Source: Isohypsibius dastychi (taxonomy: Eukaryota; Tardigrada; Eutardigrada; Parachela; Isohypsibiidae). From it: a stretch of DNA of 47,392 nt. The position numbers and the translations under genes are program-made. The stretch is from positions 1 to 47,392 of the forward strand of contig JAQIWT010000044.1 of assembly GCA_034696485.1 (NCBI GenBank), written 5' to 3'. The notes beneath the pieces are model-generated. The model saw nothing but the letters and a program-made list of their open reading frames with translations. It was not told where the DNA came from and searched no databases. Positions 9,200 to 23,793 of the stretch are shown piece by piece (position 1 is the stretch's first letter; every line of letters starts with the position of its first letter).

Positions 9200-12100
9200 A
9201 TGAGCAACAAATGTCTTCAGCCAGCCATGGGCCGAATTCCCCTTAGATATATCTTTCTGATCTCATCTTTATTTATTAACTCGATAATATGTTATGATCA
9301 ACTCGGACTTATAATATCGGCCAATTGCCCCGCGAACCGCCAAATGGTGACCTTTCAGTCGGAATACCGATTATCTATGACGGATTGTGATGAGGTCGCC
9401 GAATTCAATGCTATCGCCCAGCTTCATGTCTTTTCTCAATACCGCGTTATTATTCTTGTTGTTTCGTTCTCGGCCAACTGCCGGGCGGTGGGCATCGCTG
9501 AAAAGCGCATCAGAGAACCGACCGCTATTTTTCTAATCGGATGTGAAGAGGTGAATTTTTGTTGGATATGAACGAATATTCGACCAACTGATTTTAGAGT
9601 ATTCTGTTTCCTGATTTTTTCTTAGTCATTTAACTGTGCCGGTTTCTGGTGGACGAAAATCCCAATACATCATGTAGATTACAAGATCAATTTTTCAGCT
9701 GTTTTTGACTATTTTTTACTCAGTATCCGTACTCGTTCGAGCTGAAACGTTACTAATGAAAATTTAACACAGCATGTCGGCGAGTTCTGATTTTGAATAT
9801 TTGATGGAGACGGGAGTCTCGCCGGTTTTCGATCGGTTCGTCAGCATTTGATTTTAATAAATTTGTAATTTTTGCATTTTGGAAATTGTGATTTAGTGTA
9901 GCGAGTTTCGCGGCCTTGAAAAATAAGATAGTCCAGGTTTAGATAGGGATGGAATTGTCTAGCTTCCGTCTCACTTTTGCCCCCTTTGGTAAGGTGAGCC
10001 ACTTTTACTCGTGGGAGTCAGCATAAGAGAAAATTGCAAAAATCATTACAACAATGAAATGTGAGAATGAGTGTTGCGTCAGTGATTGAGTTTACCTCTC
10101 TTGAAAAAGGAGTGCATGTGAATGTAAGGGTTGTTTTTAGCTTGTTTAGGCACACACTTGTCTAAAAGGATTTTTAGGCGGTAATATATTGGATTGCGTC
10201 TTCGGCATAGCTGAACTAACCGTGGCAAAGCAAATCCCACGCAACGAGCGAAATTCATTTTTGATGTTTTACTCTGGACAATTACCTGAAATGGCGTTAT
10301 GTTTCTTTTCAACCATTCTTCTCGCGTCCTACACGCGAGTTTTTTCTCGTAACTCTGATGAGGTTCCCGATCGATGGGATTGGCCTTCTATTTGCGACTA
10401 GCGGAGTACATGGAATTGTCAAGAAATAGAAGATCCTCGTTCTGAGAAGACAGGCAATTTTTTTGCGGTGTGAAATAATACAAATCGAGAAATTTTCACG
10501 ATCTGGTTTCGGAAACGGGGTTCTCGGATGGCAATTATGAGCTTTCGACGCATTTTGGATATTTGATGATTTGGTTTTGAGTCGCAGTTGTAGGCAGGGA
10601 ATGACCGACGGGTCATTGTTCAGAAAATAGAAGAATGTAAATTCTAAGGACTTGCAGAAACTGCTGGATCTGTTTTAATCGGCAAAGTTGAATCCAAGCT
10701 AGGTTAAAATCATCACGATAGAATCATACTTTATTAGAGTGGAACTTTCTCAGTAAAAATCCAGCGTATCTTAAATCTGGTTCGCTTATGATGCGACGTC
10801 GACAATTTTGAGAAAACCAATCAAACGTTTTAAGATTGTATTAACTGATTTTGTTTATTTGCTTGAATAAAGAATTATGATTTACATTTGGTTCGAGCCT
10901 AAGTTTCCGAAAGTAGTGAAAAACAAGAAGCATCACCCGTAAATTTTGACGGACGAATTATTGACATGGCAGCTTGTTTTGATTTTTTGTTTAGCAGGTT
11001 TTGAGTCTGCGGCGGACTTCCGGTTAATTCATCTTGCCTGCGCATAACGATCGTTTTTGTCTTCATGCAAGCGAAACTCTGACAACCTTCTATGTCAAGT
11101 TTCAGTAAAAACAGTATCCGTCATATTTTCTATGAGAGCTTCGTGGAACCTCGTTCTCTAGATCTGGTGACAAGATTTCAATCCCGTTGAATTTTAATTA
11201 ATATTTTCCCCGTATCGTTATAGAATCTTCTCCCAAGCCGACACTTAATTTACATAATTAGAAGGTGATGCGGCTTTTTAATTTCCGTAATTCTAGTGAT
11301 CTTTTTATACGGTGCATGACTTATGTCGTCCGCGTGACTAAAAATGTATAATGATTTTGATGAGTCTTCGTTCGTCTTTCTTCGGTTTTTTTCTGCGTTA
11401 GAACTTTGAAACAATTCAAATTTTTTTCGATTGTCCAAATTGTAGATGTAGATTTGTAACCTTCCAGGTTAAGTAATGGTCCTAGAAATGCACATCGGGT
11501 GGCGGGGTTTTATCCGTCAGGTTTTCTATTCAAGATTATTTACGGCCTGGAAATGAAATTATTACGTGTGGGCTAACCTTTTATTAAAGTCACTCGCATC
11601 CCAAAGTAGCCGGTTTTTATTCGGTGTTGGTCATTTTCAATTCATCGAAAATGTTGTTTATTTTCAGATTTCTTTCATGCAGCTCAACTCTTCCCCCTCT
11701 TCCAAGGTTGTTGTGATACAAATGTCCGTACCTTCCTGGTATCCCGCGCGAATCTTCCAGCACATTGCAATGCGGCAGCCGGACGAAAAAAGCGCACTTA
11801 TTGGATCTCGTTCATGCGCAGAGATTTCCTCATCCATACTGCGCGGTTATTCGCAATTAGTGGCCCACTATTATTCCCTCGACGCCGATTTGAAATCGCT
11901 AATCGCGGATTATTCAAGTATTGATTTTGTAGCATGATTAAATGAGGATTAATTTTTCATATCTCTTCGGGGAAAAGAAAAAGGGTCAACCATTTGTTTT
12001 CATACGCAGTGGTGCCATTTTTTAAGTCTCGAGGTTAACTGCTGTTATTGTTACTTTTCAGAAGAGCAATGTATTTAAAGCAACCTTGACCTTGTGATTT

Positions 12101-15100
12101 TTATTTCATTTAATGGAATTGAAATACGAACTATTTTTCACGCCCGCAAAACACTGTCATCGTTTTTGATATTTAAACTTTTCTACCTTCTTCTGAATAT
12201 TTGTCAGTATTAAATCAGTCAGTGGAGGTTTTGTCTTATCATTTAAATTAATATTTGCCAGAGTTTTGTTGGCAAAAATCACGTTTTAGATATTTTAATT
12301 TTTTAGTTTTTGGTTTCACTTTTTAATCAAATGAGTTGTCCCCGCAGACCTCAAGGTTTAACTGTCTGGTTTCAGGGCCATATATCTGCCTTGGACTTGA
12401 GGAGCTGAATGATCCTTACGACCTGAGTGGAATTTCAGAAAGGCGGAAAACATTCTTCATAAATAATGCCGTCACTAAATCGGAGGTCGTTACTGCCATC
12501 GAAAACTCCAAGCTGATGGACATAATTGCGCTCGACAGATCGAGGACTTTGCCTACAAGTTTTGTCACATACACAATGGATGACGATAATTTAATGGGCA
12601 ATGTTTTGACGGTAGGTTGTCACACAAAAAGCTGTGCAGTAGTTCATGTGGATCAAGCGGATGTAAATACGTTTTAAAATACAGGCGACAACATTATTGA
12701 TCCGAAAGTTTTGAATGAACCTCTGGGGGAATTCGAGATTTATTTGATCGCACCTTGAAACTAAAAACTAGGGCGTTTCCTGTTTTTGTGAAATTGAAAT
12801 TCACACGTGTTTATCCAAGGATGTGGCACTCAGGGTCAGAATGAGCAAATACTTGGATTTTAGTTTTTTTACAGAAACATGTGTCCTTGGAGTATTTGAT
12901 TACGTAATACTTTTAAAATGATAATTACCATTTTTTCCAGTCCAATTATTATTCGAAATTAAGAAACAGCATGGAAAACTAATTATTTGCACTTAATCAG
13001 ATGTTTATTTTTGAATCTTTCCATTTTAATGACTTATTAGACGGATTTAGGCTCGCTTTTCCTCGCTCTCTTTCGCACATTCTAAAACTTTTTCATCTTC
13101 TCTGCCGTATGTTTGAAAGATTTCATTTTGATTAATTAGTAAAATTAACGAAAAACAGATTTAACGTTTTGGTTGGGTATCAATTTACCGTGTATATCTC
13201 GTGCTTTAGGATTTCGAAAAGAGTTTGATGCTGGGAAAAGCCCTGATGGATCATGCAGCTGATTCCCGGGAGACCAGCCGGGATTTCATTTCACAGATTG
13301 CAGTCATATTAATCGAGCACGAGAATATCGCCAAACTTTTTCGCGTGGACCGCTCATTTGTTCAACTTTACGACTGGTCCATTGAATTTGTGGAAATCTC
13401 CGAAAATGGTACTACCTTCAACGAAAAGCTCCGTGTCTCTGTGGACCATCCATGGAGGCGAAATTTCGTCAATGGATCTAATATTACCGCCGACATTTTA
13501 TCCTCAACAATTGGTTTTGAATTCATCGAACTTTATGACTGGGCAACTGAAACGAAAATTCAACAAAATGCCAACAGCCAGTTGGTTTTGTCGTTGGCCG
13601 TCGGCATCAGCTCCTTCGTATTGGTTGTCGGTGTTTTGATCCTCGTTGCGCTTTACCGGTACGGATTTCCAATTTAATCACAAAATACCATAAAAAATGT
13701 TAATATGAGATGATTATATTTTTTGTATTTCAGACAACGTTACGTAAAATCGCACTTTTCGAAAGAGCGGGTCAAATTCTACATTGATGCTGAAGATCTG
13801 ACTCCGATTTCCAAACGGACGAACACCCAGCTATCCATCAGTTCGAATAATAATTCCAAGAGCACAAATGGCATGAATGGTCATGTTCATCATGGCGACG
13901 TGGGGAAGTCGTTTTTGTCTGTCCGAACTACAGATAGTGAGGTCAACACCGAGCTGGGACTTGCTGCTGGAGACAATTACGCAAAATTCAATGTGAGACT
14001 TTGAATAATTATAATAACAATTATAAGAGACGGCATTTTAATCGTCTAATTTCTAAATACACAAATCAGCTGAAAACCGATCAAAAAAGCTCATTTCTGA
14101 AGCCGCCGTCTTAGGTTGAATTACAATCATGCTTTATTAAAAATGAATTGATTAATTAGCAGGATATCTAATTTTTGGAGTAATTCGGAGTAAAATCTCT
14201 TCCCAAAACTATAAGATTTAAATAAATTGTAATTTATGTTTTTCATATCCTAATTGAATTATGGTGAATTATTCCGATTGCCAGAAATTTTTGTGATCCC
14301 TGTTATGATCGCTTAATGGCAAATGATCCCAGAAGAAATCTCTTGGCAAAAATATTTTCACCGGAAATCCTTCTGAAACGTCTTTTCAAATTAAAAACGA
14401 CGTCTTCTTGAAAAGATTCTCATGCGGGATTAGTTTATTGCGCATTCCGGAGAAGCGTTTTACTCACGGCATTTGCTTTTTTTGTTAGGTCATGTAAACA
14501 AAGATTTTCGCTGTTTTTTCAGGGTGAAATTGTTTTCCTTCGCCACATACGGACAAAAAACATGTCTCTCAAGAGCGCCACGCGCCGATTAGTTAGCGTT
14601 ATGCGAGATTTGCGGGCCGATAATCTCAATGGATTTGTTGCGTATTTTATCGGAAATGCTGTTCCCTTCCGTCCACCTGCTGTTGTTTTCGAATACTGCC
14701 CTCGCGGAAGTCTGATGGATTTGATTGATAAGGAGGAGATTAAGCTTGATTGGTCCTTTAAACTCTCTTTCCTCGGAGATATCGTTCGCGGCCTGAAAGC
14801 TATTCATCATAGTCCCCTCAAATTTCATGGCCGCTTGACCTCACGGAAGTGCGTTATCGATAATCGGTGGACGTTGAAAATCACAGATTACGCCGTGTAT
14901 AGACTTGAATTACATCAGAATGGAGAGAAGCCGACAGAAGAGCACGCTTCGCCAGAATCGCTCTTATGGACGGCACCGGAAGTGTTGCGAAATCAACTTC
15001 TGTCGGAAGGAACCTCCAAAGGCGATATTTACAGCTTTGCTGTAATCATGCAGGAATTGATACTCCGAGGCAGACCATTTTGTACGACAGACCTGAGCCC

Positions 15101-18085
15101 AAAAGGTCAGTGCTTTAATGAAATCTGAAAATATCTAGTTGAAATTGATTGAATTATCGATTTAAAATTGAAGAATTCGATATATTGGAATTAATGTGGT
15201 CGGACGTTGCTTTCCAAGAGAAATATTTCAAGCTGAGTGCCAAAACAATGGAATTTTTAAGAGTTTCTACGTGATCTTGAAACCCGAAGTGTTTGACAGA
15301 TTTTGGAAAATGCTTCGTTTATAGAAGAAAATCCATACAGTCATTTGTTTTTCTGGCGAGACAAGGAATACCGCATTTCAGCTTATATCGATTTGAATTG
15401 AACAAGTCGATATTGGATACTATATTTTTATCGAAAATGACGATTTCTTTTTCCCTTATTCATTTTTGATCTCTTCTGTTTCGATCCATTTTTATCGTTG
15501 AGGATCTTTCGTGCATTTCCTAAACTCGAAAAGAAATAAATAATGGATGGTCTACCAGAACTAATGGAAACAACGGATAAAGTACTTGGTGAACGTTTTC
15601 AGTTCTACTTCTTAGTTTTGTTGGTATTTAAGGGCTTGGTGCCAAGTTGGTGGTTCACTGTACAATAAAGTACTGTACTGATTCTTTTATAAATAAAGGC
15701 AGACTCTTGTGTTTCTACCTAAATTTTTTGAGGTATTTACATTAAATTTTGTCGCGAACATAAACACGTTCGTTTTTTCTAGAAATCATCCAGAAAGTAA
15801 GACACCCACCTCCGCTTCTGCGTCCGCAAGTGCCAAATCAGTCAGCGCAGCCGGAAGCACTTATGATAATGAAGGAATGCTGGAATGAGAACCCAGAAAT
15901 ACGTCCGAATATCGACGAGGTCGTTGTCAAGTTCAAAGCCTTGAACCAAGGACGGTGAGTTGTTATTAAATGTCCATTCCACTCACATGACAGACAATAA
16001 ATATCGATTTGATTTCCAACAGGAAAACGAACATCGTCGACTCCATGTTTCAAATGCTGGAAAAATACAGCAACAACCTGGAAGAATTAATTCACGAACG
16101 AACGGAAGAGCTTAATGAAGAAAAGAAGAAAACAGAACAACTATTATATCGGATGATGCCACAGTAATTCTTAGACAAACTATTAATCAACAATTTCGAT
16201 AAAATGTGTTTTTTTCAGATCGGTTGCAGAAAAGCTGAAATTGGGGCAACCAGTTGAGCCCGAAAATTTCGCAGAAGTGACCATTTATTTCAGTGATATT
16301 GGTAATTATCACCTCGGTCATATCGACGAACAAATTGGGAATTAACAGTTGGTTTATAGTTGGGTTCACGACAATTTCCGCCTACAGTACGCCGATGGAA
16401 ATAGTCAATCTGCTCAATGACCTTTACTCCGTCTTTGATACGACGTTATCCTACTATGACGTCTACAAGGTAAATGCGGTTTTCTTCCAAATAATAAAGC
16501 AACTGAAATTAGACTGTAACCAGATTCCACTATTTTACGATTCGAAGAATGATATTTTGAACCGGAAGTTTGTTAAAGACAGCTCTCTATTGTGTAAACA
16601 CGTTGGACATTGGAATTTAAAAACGTGATTTTCCATTTTCAGGTGGAAACAATTGGTGATGCGTATATGGTAGGGTCATTTCTCATATGATCATTTATAG
16701 AAAAAAAGACAATATTGTTGTCAGGTGGTGAGTGGGCTGCCGATTGCGAATGGTAATAAACATGCCGGAGAAATAGCCTCGGTCGCTCTGGATCTCCTGT
16801 ATCAATGTGGAAAATTCAAAATACGACATCTTTCGGAAGTGCCATTATTATTGCGGATCGGAATTCATACCGGTATTTATTGAAATTGAATTAATACTGG
16901 AAGGTGTTTTGGATCCGATTTCGTTTTATTTATGGTATTTGTAGGAAGCTGCGCTGCCGGTGTTGTGGGTCTCACCATGCCCAGATATTGTCTGTGAGTC
17001 GAAATCAAATTATAAAATAGTTCCCAAGAGGAATGCTGCACTTGATCGCAAATAAGTATTCCCACTTTCGAATATTTTCCTGGAATTCGTGGATGTGACA
17101 AATTAAAATTCAGCCATGTCATAATAGTTGGATAAACCTTTTTTTAATTCGTTATTTCTAAAACGGTGCTACTTGGAAAATTATGAGTGTGGTCTCACGT
17201 AGCTATTGATTAGGTTTGGAGACACTGTGAACACCGCCTCAAGAATGGAGTCCACTAGTCGAGCCTATCGCATTCATCTGAGTGACACCACTTATGGAAG
17301 ACTTCAAGATGTCGGCGGTTTCAAAATGGAATTTCGAGGAATGACGCTTGTCAAGGGCAAAGGCGAACTGCCCACTTATTGGTTGGAAGGTAAAGAAGGA
17401 TTCAACAAACCACTACCAATGCCAGCGCCCGATGTCGGAGAAAATCACGGGTAAATCCGACCTTATGACTAAAACACAGATACATACCGCTGTCACAAAC
17501 GAATGTCATAAAATATTCCATTGGTGTTTTATTAGTGCGAATTTGTTAATTTTAATTTATACAATTTTTGTACAGCAGAATTCATACAAAAAACAGAACA
17601 TAATTTATTATGTTCAGTTAATTTACATTAGATAACATACTGATTAAGAGTTAACTTGATTAATTATGTCTGGTTTGATATCGCATTGTTGGATTATCGC
17701 GTAAAATGACGTAAGCATGTAGTTTTTGGGAAAACTAGGAAAAAGTTTGGAAAATTTGTCTCGCGCATGATATTAATCGGTCAGGAAGGCGTTATTAGAA
17801 CTGACCTTTTGAGAAATTAAATGTCACATGTGGTGTGTTTTTTTAGACAAAATCATGAAGTCATGGTTTTTGTCAGGAAATTTTGTGAAATCTTCTGGCG
17901 CGTTAGTGTATGAAATTTTGATTAGTGTATGAAACTGACGAAATTTTTCTTGCAGCTTGAGCGAAGCGATTATAATTCGAGGACGAGAACTGCAAATGGC
18001 GATCGATCTGAAAGCCGGCTTCAAACAAGTGGATGGAATGGTATTTCAGACTGACGTACCGGAATCGCAAGAACGGAACCTTTGA
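9200..18085 (+). CDS. Receptor-type guanylyl cyclase
   Basis: Single-pass receptor making cGMP. Exons: 9200-9550, 11668-11917, 12376-12611, 13210-13658, 13734-13992, 14523-15105, 15783-15954, 16023-16163, 16219-16301, 16360-16469, 16643-16669, 16725-16872, 16945-16993, 17214-17450, 17956-18085 (3,225 nt, 1,074 aa). Signal peptide (a second ATG at 9227 is equally good); ANF-receptor-like ectodomain with [15 protein letters not shown]; one membrane helix near residue 403-426; a pseudokinase domain ([24 protein letters not shown]); a coiled coil (residues ~770-812, [20 protein letters not shown]); cyclase domain ~830-1000 with [24 protein letters not shown] and [20 protein letters not shown]. 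The Glu of VETIGD and Cys of RYCLFGD are the GTP-specifying residues, and both metal Asp are present. Ectodomain exons 2 and 3 rest on splice phase and weak similarity. The last exon adds a 43-aa tail. Ligand unknown. Confidence 0.9.
9551..11667 (+). other. Large first intron of the guanylyl cyclase gene
   Basis: About 2.1 kb, by far the longest intron of this gene. It holds only short frames (for example 10189-10401 plus, 10079-10312 minus) without family similarity or consistent splice context. No nested gene could be supported. First introns of this size often carry enhancers, but no motif was identified. Confidence 0.6.
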
Positions 18086-18306
18086 GGATGGAACACATTT
18101 CATCTCTCGTGATCTAATCGACACGCAATATCACCAAACGATTTTCATTTCCTGCATGTCTTTCGCAGTAGATGGGAGAAATGAAGTGAGCTTATTTTAT
18201 GATAAAAACAATTCCCGATGTCAAAAAGCACCAATGTGAATAAATAGAAACTCGAATTTGTTTTTTGAACCAAAATTCTGTATCCACCGGAAGTAAAAAC
18301 CGACAC

Positions 18307-19269
18307 TCAAACGCGACTATCGAGATTCTGATTGAAATCATCCGCAATGGCCAAAGGTGCATCCCGTCGGCGTTTCTTGGTAGATTTGTTGATCAGCGCG
18401 TGGTTATGCTCCAATTTCGTTTCATATTCCCGGAAATAATGGAACAGCTCTTTGACATTCTGCCCGATCGCGATAATATTTTTCATGACAAAGAGCGCGT
18501 TGGTGAATTCATGGTCCGTCCACAAATACACACGAATTATCAGATACGGAATATTCCCAAATACGGTTGACATGATTGTCTGGACAATATAAAAATTCTC
18601 CCGCGGTTTCTGTCGAGTGAAATTCGTGGCGCTGAGTTGATAAAGTCCGATTGTTGGAAGCATCAAGTTGACACAAGCAAACCCCAGAATCATATCCGTC
18701 ACATAACTCGGAACGTGCAAATGATGCTCTTTCACGAAAAGAATCGTCAGGAATTCCACGCAGTCGATAATTTCTATCAAAACATGATGCTGCATAAAAT
18801 CCAGACAGACTTTCTGCGAAGAGGTCGGTTCGCGACATCGTCCAGCCATCATAAACGCAAAGATGCCCGCTGTCCCTGCGATCACGAATTCGAGCAGATT
18901 AGTTCCCCAGGTTTCTTCCCCGTCGAGAGCTGGTCCGAAAGTCTTGAAAATGAAGGAGATCTTTGCGACAAGGATAATGCTGTAGAAGAGCCAGCTTGCG
19001 TAAACCAGAGGGAGTATTCCCAAGATTATCCGACCGTCATGGTTTCTGCCCACTGGCCGAAGATTTTCGTCATGTTCACAGGCTTCACATTTCTTGACGT
19101 AACTGGTACTGTAGAAATAAGTGAAAATCAGCATTCCTACCACCAGGACGTCTGTGATCACCCAAGGTGCCCATTGGATCCCGCTGTAGAGAATGATGTA
19201 GGCGTCCAGTATACCTCCTTGGAGTAAAACAGCTAGAATCGTCAAGACTCGTGAAGCAACTTCTCGCAT
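18307..19269 (-). CDS. TMEM121: TMEM121-family multi-pass membrane protein
   Basis: Single-exon frame of 320 aa. Resembles animal TMEM121 in length (vertebrate TMEM121 is about 320 aa) and in landmarks: an early LDAY motif (ILDAYIILYSG), a following hydrophobic segment with VITDVLVVGMLIF, a WLFYSIILVAKISFIFK segment, an acidic helix around EIIDCVEFLTILF, a run VNLMLPTIGLYQLS, and FVMKNIIAIGQNVKELF near the end matching the family's FVGKNVVALATKA..F region. About six hydrophobic helices and a basic C-terminal patch (STKKRRRDA). Biochemical role of the family is poorly known. It lies 221 bp from and convergent with the guanylyl cyclase gene. The lack of introns is unusual among these neighbours and could reflect retroposition, though no poly(A) tract is seen. 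Confidence 0.65.
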   Translation of the reverse strand: MREVASRVLTILAVLLQGGILDAYIILYSGIQWAPWVITDVLVVGMLIFTYFYSTSYVKKCEACEHDENLRPVGRNHDGRIILGILPLVYASWLFYSIILVAKISFIFKTFGPALDGEETWGTNLLEFVIAGTAGIFAFMMAGRCREPTSSQKVCLDFMQHHVLIEIIDCVEFLTILFVKEHHLHVPSYVTDMILGFACVNLMLPTIGLYQLSATNFTRQKPRENFYIVQTIMSTVFGNIPYLIIRVYLWTDHEFTNALFVMKNIIAIGQNVKELFHYFREYETKLEHNHALINKSTKKRRRDAPLAIADDFNQNLDSRV

Positions 19270-19941
19270 CTTTCAACTGTTGGTTGCGAAAAATAATGGG
19301 AAACTTCCTTTGACAACTGACCACACTCCTCAGACTCTCGTTTGTGGTCTATTCAAACTCCAGTCAATCCATCCTCCTTTTTGTCCGAGAGGCAATCTTT
19401 CAAAAAACGTTGGGTACAACGGGGAGTCGAAAAGTTTCCTGCACGGGCACTGGAACAGACAGAGGAGTAAACTGAAAAGATTTAATGCCCAAAATGTTTA
19501 AAACACGAAATAAAACCATGGGTGGGCAGTCATTTTGGTCGAGGGCTACGCAAGTCCAGCACCGTTGGCCCCTTTCAAAGGAAAGGTCATCCCGCTTTAA
19601 CCAACGCGTCGTTCCGGCATAAATTGGTGAAAATCAAAACAACAGGAGAAAATGTCCGTTCTTTTCTGCCAGATTGTGATTTAGCAACTTCAACGTTTTT
19701 GTGCATGTGTGTGATGATGCGATAGTTCTCTCGTTGTGAAATTCGGTTTATTCGCAGCAATCCACTTGAAAGATTAAGTATTTACAAATAGCGAAACAAC
19801 ATCGACTTAACTCAAGTTTATTTACATAAAACCAGCAGATTTACCGTTGCTTTTGCAAAAGTAAATTTTGTGTGAGGTTAACTGCGCAATAGAAAAAAAT
19901 CCCAAGACTTGAACTGAATCTTGGATTTTTGAGCAGCGCTT
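19270..19941. other. Intergenic, nothing recognised
   Basis: Contains the upstream region of the TMEM121-like gene and the 3' flank of the aldo-keto reductase gene. Short frames only (19522-19725 plus). No repeat or RNA gene seen. Confidence 0.6.
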
Positions 19942-21598
19942 TTAGCCTGAATTTCCGGCTTTCAGGTTCGCTAATTTCCTCCGATATTCCGCAACTTCCA
20001 CGCCTTCCCAGTGAGTTTTGTCTAATGGCTTGAAGAACCTTCAAAATGACTCATCAACCAAAGGATATACACTGCAGCTTAACTTGTGGGAGAATTCCGA
20101 TTTAACAACGTACTTTTCAGCAACATCCTTGTAAATTTCTCGCTCCTTTTCTGTGAGCTTCTGAGAGAATGTTTTCAGATTCACGTCCACCAGTTCAGTC
20201 CTTCAACAATTTTTGACTATTAAATCAAATACCTTCAACGAAAACAGAATGATTCTCACCTTTCCATACTGACTAATGTTGTTGAAATATCCTGAGATTC
20301 ATAACATAATTTCAAGGCTATTAGCTTCAGGTCAACTCCGTGGTCCTGAAAAACATCAACAGGAAACCCATTCAATATTTCTTCGGGTTCGTAATTAGGC
20401 AATAAGAAAAATACGTTTGAGTATTGAACGGCTTTGCTGCAGGCGTCTTTGAGGTCATCCGGCGCCGGATGCCAATCAGGTGGTCCTTTTTCGCTCAACA
20501 ATCCCATCCCAATGGGCGATGCATTGATAATTCCTACTCCTCGCTTTTTCAGGTCGGGAATTATTTGGAGATAATCATTGTTGAAAACACCGAATCGGCA
20601 ATATGAGAGAACCGTGTCGATCTTCACGGGACTTTTCTGGACAACCTCTCTAAAAGAGTTTTATTTTCATGAGAACCGGTGTTTTTCCAACTGATTGTTA
20701 CGGATTTACAGCAATGTTTTCACAGGATATCCGGTGATTCCGATAAATTTTGCTTTTCCAGACTTTCGCACTTCCTCTAGAGCCGGAAGAGTTTCGTTCA
20801 AAATGATATCTAAACTATCTGCAAATTCCAAATCATGAACCTAAAATGAAAATGAAATCTCCAATCCCCGATGATTTCAAGTTCATACAATTGTAATACA
20901 CTTGAATTCACGGTGTACCTGAATTAAATCAACGTAATTCAATCCCGATCTATCCAGGCTGTTGTTAACACTTTCTATGGTGGCCTCGGCAGAAAAATCA
21001 AACATTTCGGCGGTTTCCGGTTTGTAACGACCAACCTTTGTGGCGATGTAATAAGCATTTCTTGGGACTTTTTTAAGAATCTAAAAACAAATTTCTACCC
21101 AATTTCGAACAAACTGTTAGACCATATTTATTTGTAACGAAATGACTAACTTTTCCAAGGATGCTTTCAGATTTGGTGTCTCCATACCATGGCGATGTAT
21201 CCAGAAAATTTAAACCACATTTCAGTGCATGAATAACTGCATTTTCAGCTTCCTCTTCGTCGATCGAGCCAAAAAATCCACCCAGAGCTCCACCACCTCA
21301 AAACAAAGGTCAACTAAAATTCAGCCAGGTTTCAGGCCAGAACAATTCTCCTGCTCCTCAAGAAAATATTTTGCAATATATCTGGGGTCAGAACAAAATA
21401 AGGAGCAAACCTATTCCGAGCGCAGAAACCAGCAGTCCAGTTTCACCGAGTGGATGATAGGAAATCTTTTCGACGGATTCAAGGTCGTGGAATCCTTCGC
21501 AAAAAGTTGGCGGGAGCCTGAAACCATCTTTTTGTATTTTTCTCACCACATGAAAAATTCTGTTACAGCGATACTTACGTTATCTTGGTGCGAACCAT
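19942..21598 (-). CDS. Aldo-keto reductase paralogue 2 (L-galactose dehydrogenase-like), intact active site
   Basis: Nine exons: 21598-21579, 21517-21411, 21296-21151, 21080-20919, 20840-20710, 20649-20415, 20345-20260, 20200-20114, 20038-19942, totalling 1,071 nt and 356 aa. The protein opens MVRTKITLPPTFCEGFHDLE, then HPLGETGLLVSALGIGGGAL, the start of the NADPH-dependent TIM barrel. The catalytic tetrad is visible: Asp in LDTSPWYG, Tyr in PWYG, Lys in YYIATKVGRY and His in IQVHDLEF. The C-terminal half carries GVGIINASPIGMGLLSEKGP, typical of the group that includes plant L-galactose dehydrogenase and insect homologues. Substrate not predictable. Five internal exons match the exon lengths of the gene at 2032-5406 exactly, proving common descent. 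The first exon holds only 20 coding bases. Divergent from ETFA, with 510 bp between starts. Confidence 0.9.
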
Positions 21599-22108
21599 TG
21601 CTCGGTGATCCAGCACAAAACGGCGAAAAACAATCCTGTAGTCAAGCTTGTTCTATTTCCGACGGATGTGGTGAAACAGCACGGATGAAGGTCAGTCGAA
21701 ATCAAGTAAAAAGACAAATAATCAGGAGCTAAACGACTGCGGAAAGAAAATTCTAAGTTCGTGGTAAATTTCCACTCTAACAAGTAAGATTGAATCAGCT
21801 GTTTATCAGAACTCACATCAACAAAAAGCACAACATTTGATTGTTTGCGTAGTGTCTGATTGATCAGTTTATTACATAGGGCTACACGCCTGCACACGTC
21901 TTCGCTGCAAACGCGCTCTCGACCACTAAAGAGTTGAGGCTTGATTGAGAGTACCTGTACTGTACACAATTTCAAATTCAAGTCAATTTTGTTCTCGAAA
22001 TTTGGCATTTTGAGATTTATTCCAAATTGTCTCTTCGCTCTTTGATCGCCAAAACTTATCAGGATTTCCAGAAAAGTGTTTATTTAAAATTATCTCATTC
22101 AATCAGGA
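21599..22108. other. Intergenic region between divergent AKR2 and ETFA
   Basis: Contains the promoters of both genes. Minus-strand open frame 22008-21580 runs over the AKR2 start but has no similarity and is probably chance or 5' leader. No motif identified. Confidence 0.5.

Positions 22109-23793
<1,685 letters not shown>

Noticed and set aside
10079-10401. Overlapping open frames inside the large cyclase intron
   Set aside because: No similarity, no matching splice sites, composition like the surrounding intron.
18637-19227. 196-codon plus-strand frame
   Set aside because: It is the antisense shadow of the TMEM121-like coding exon.
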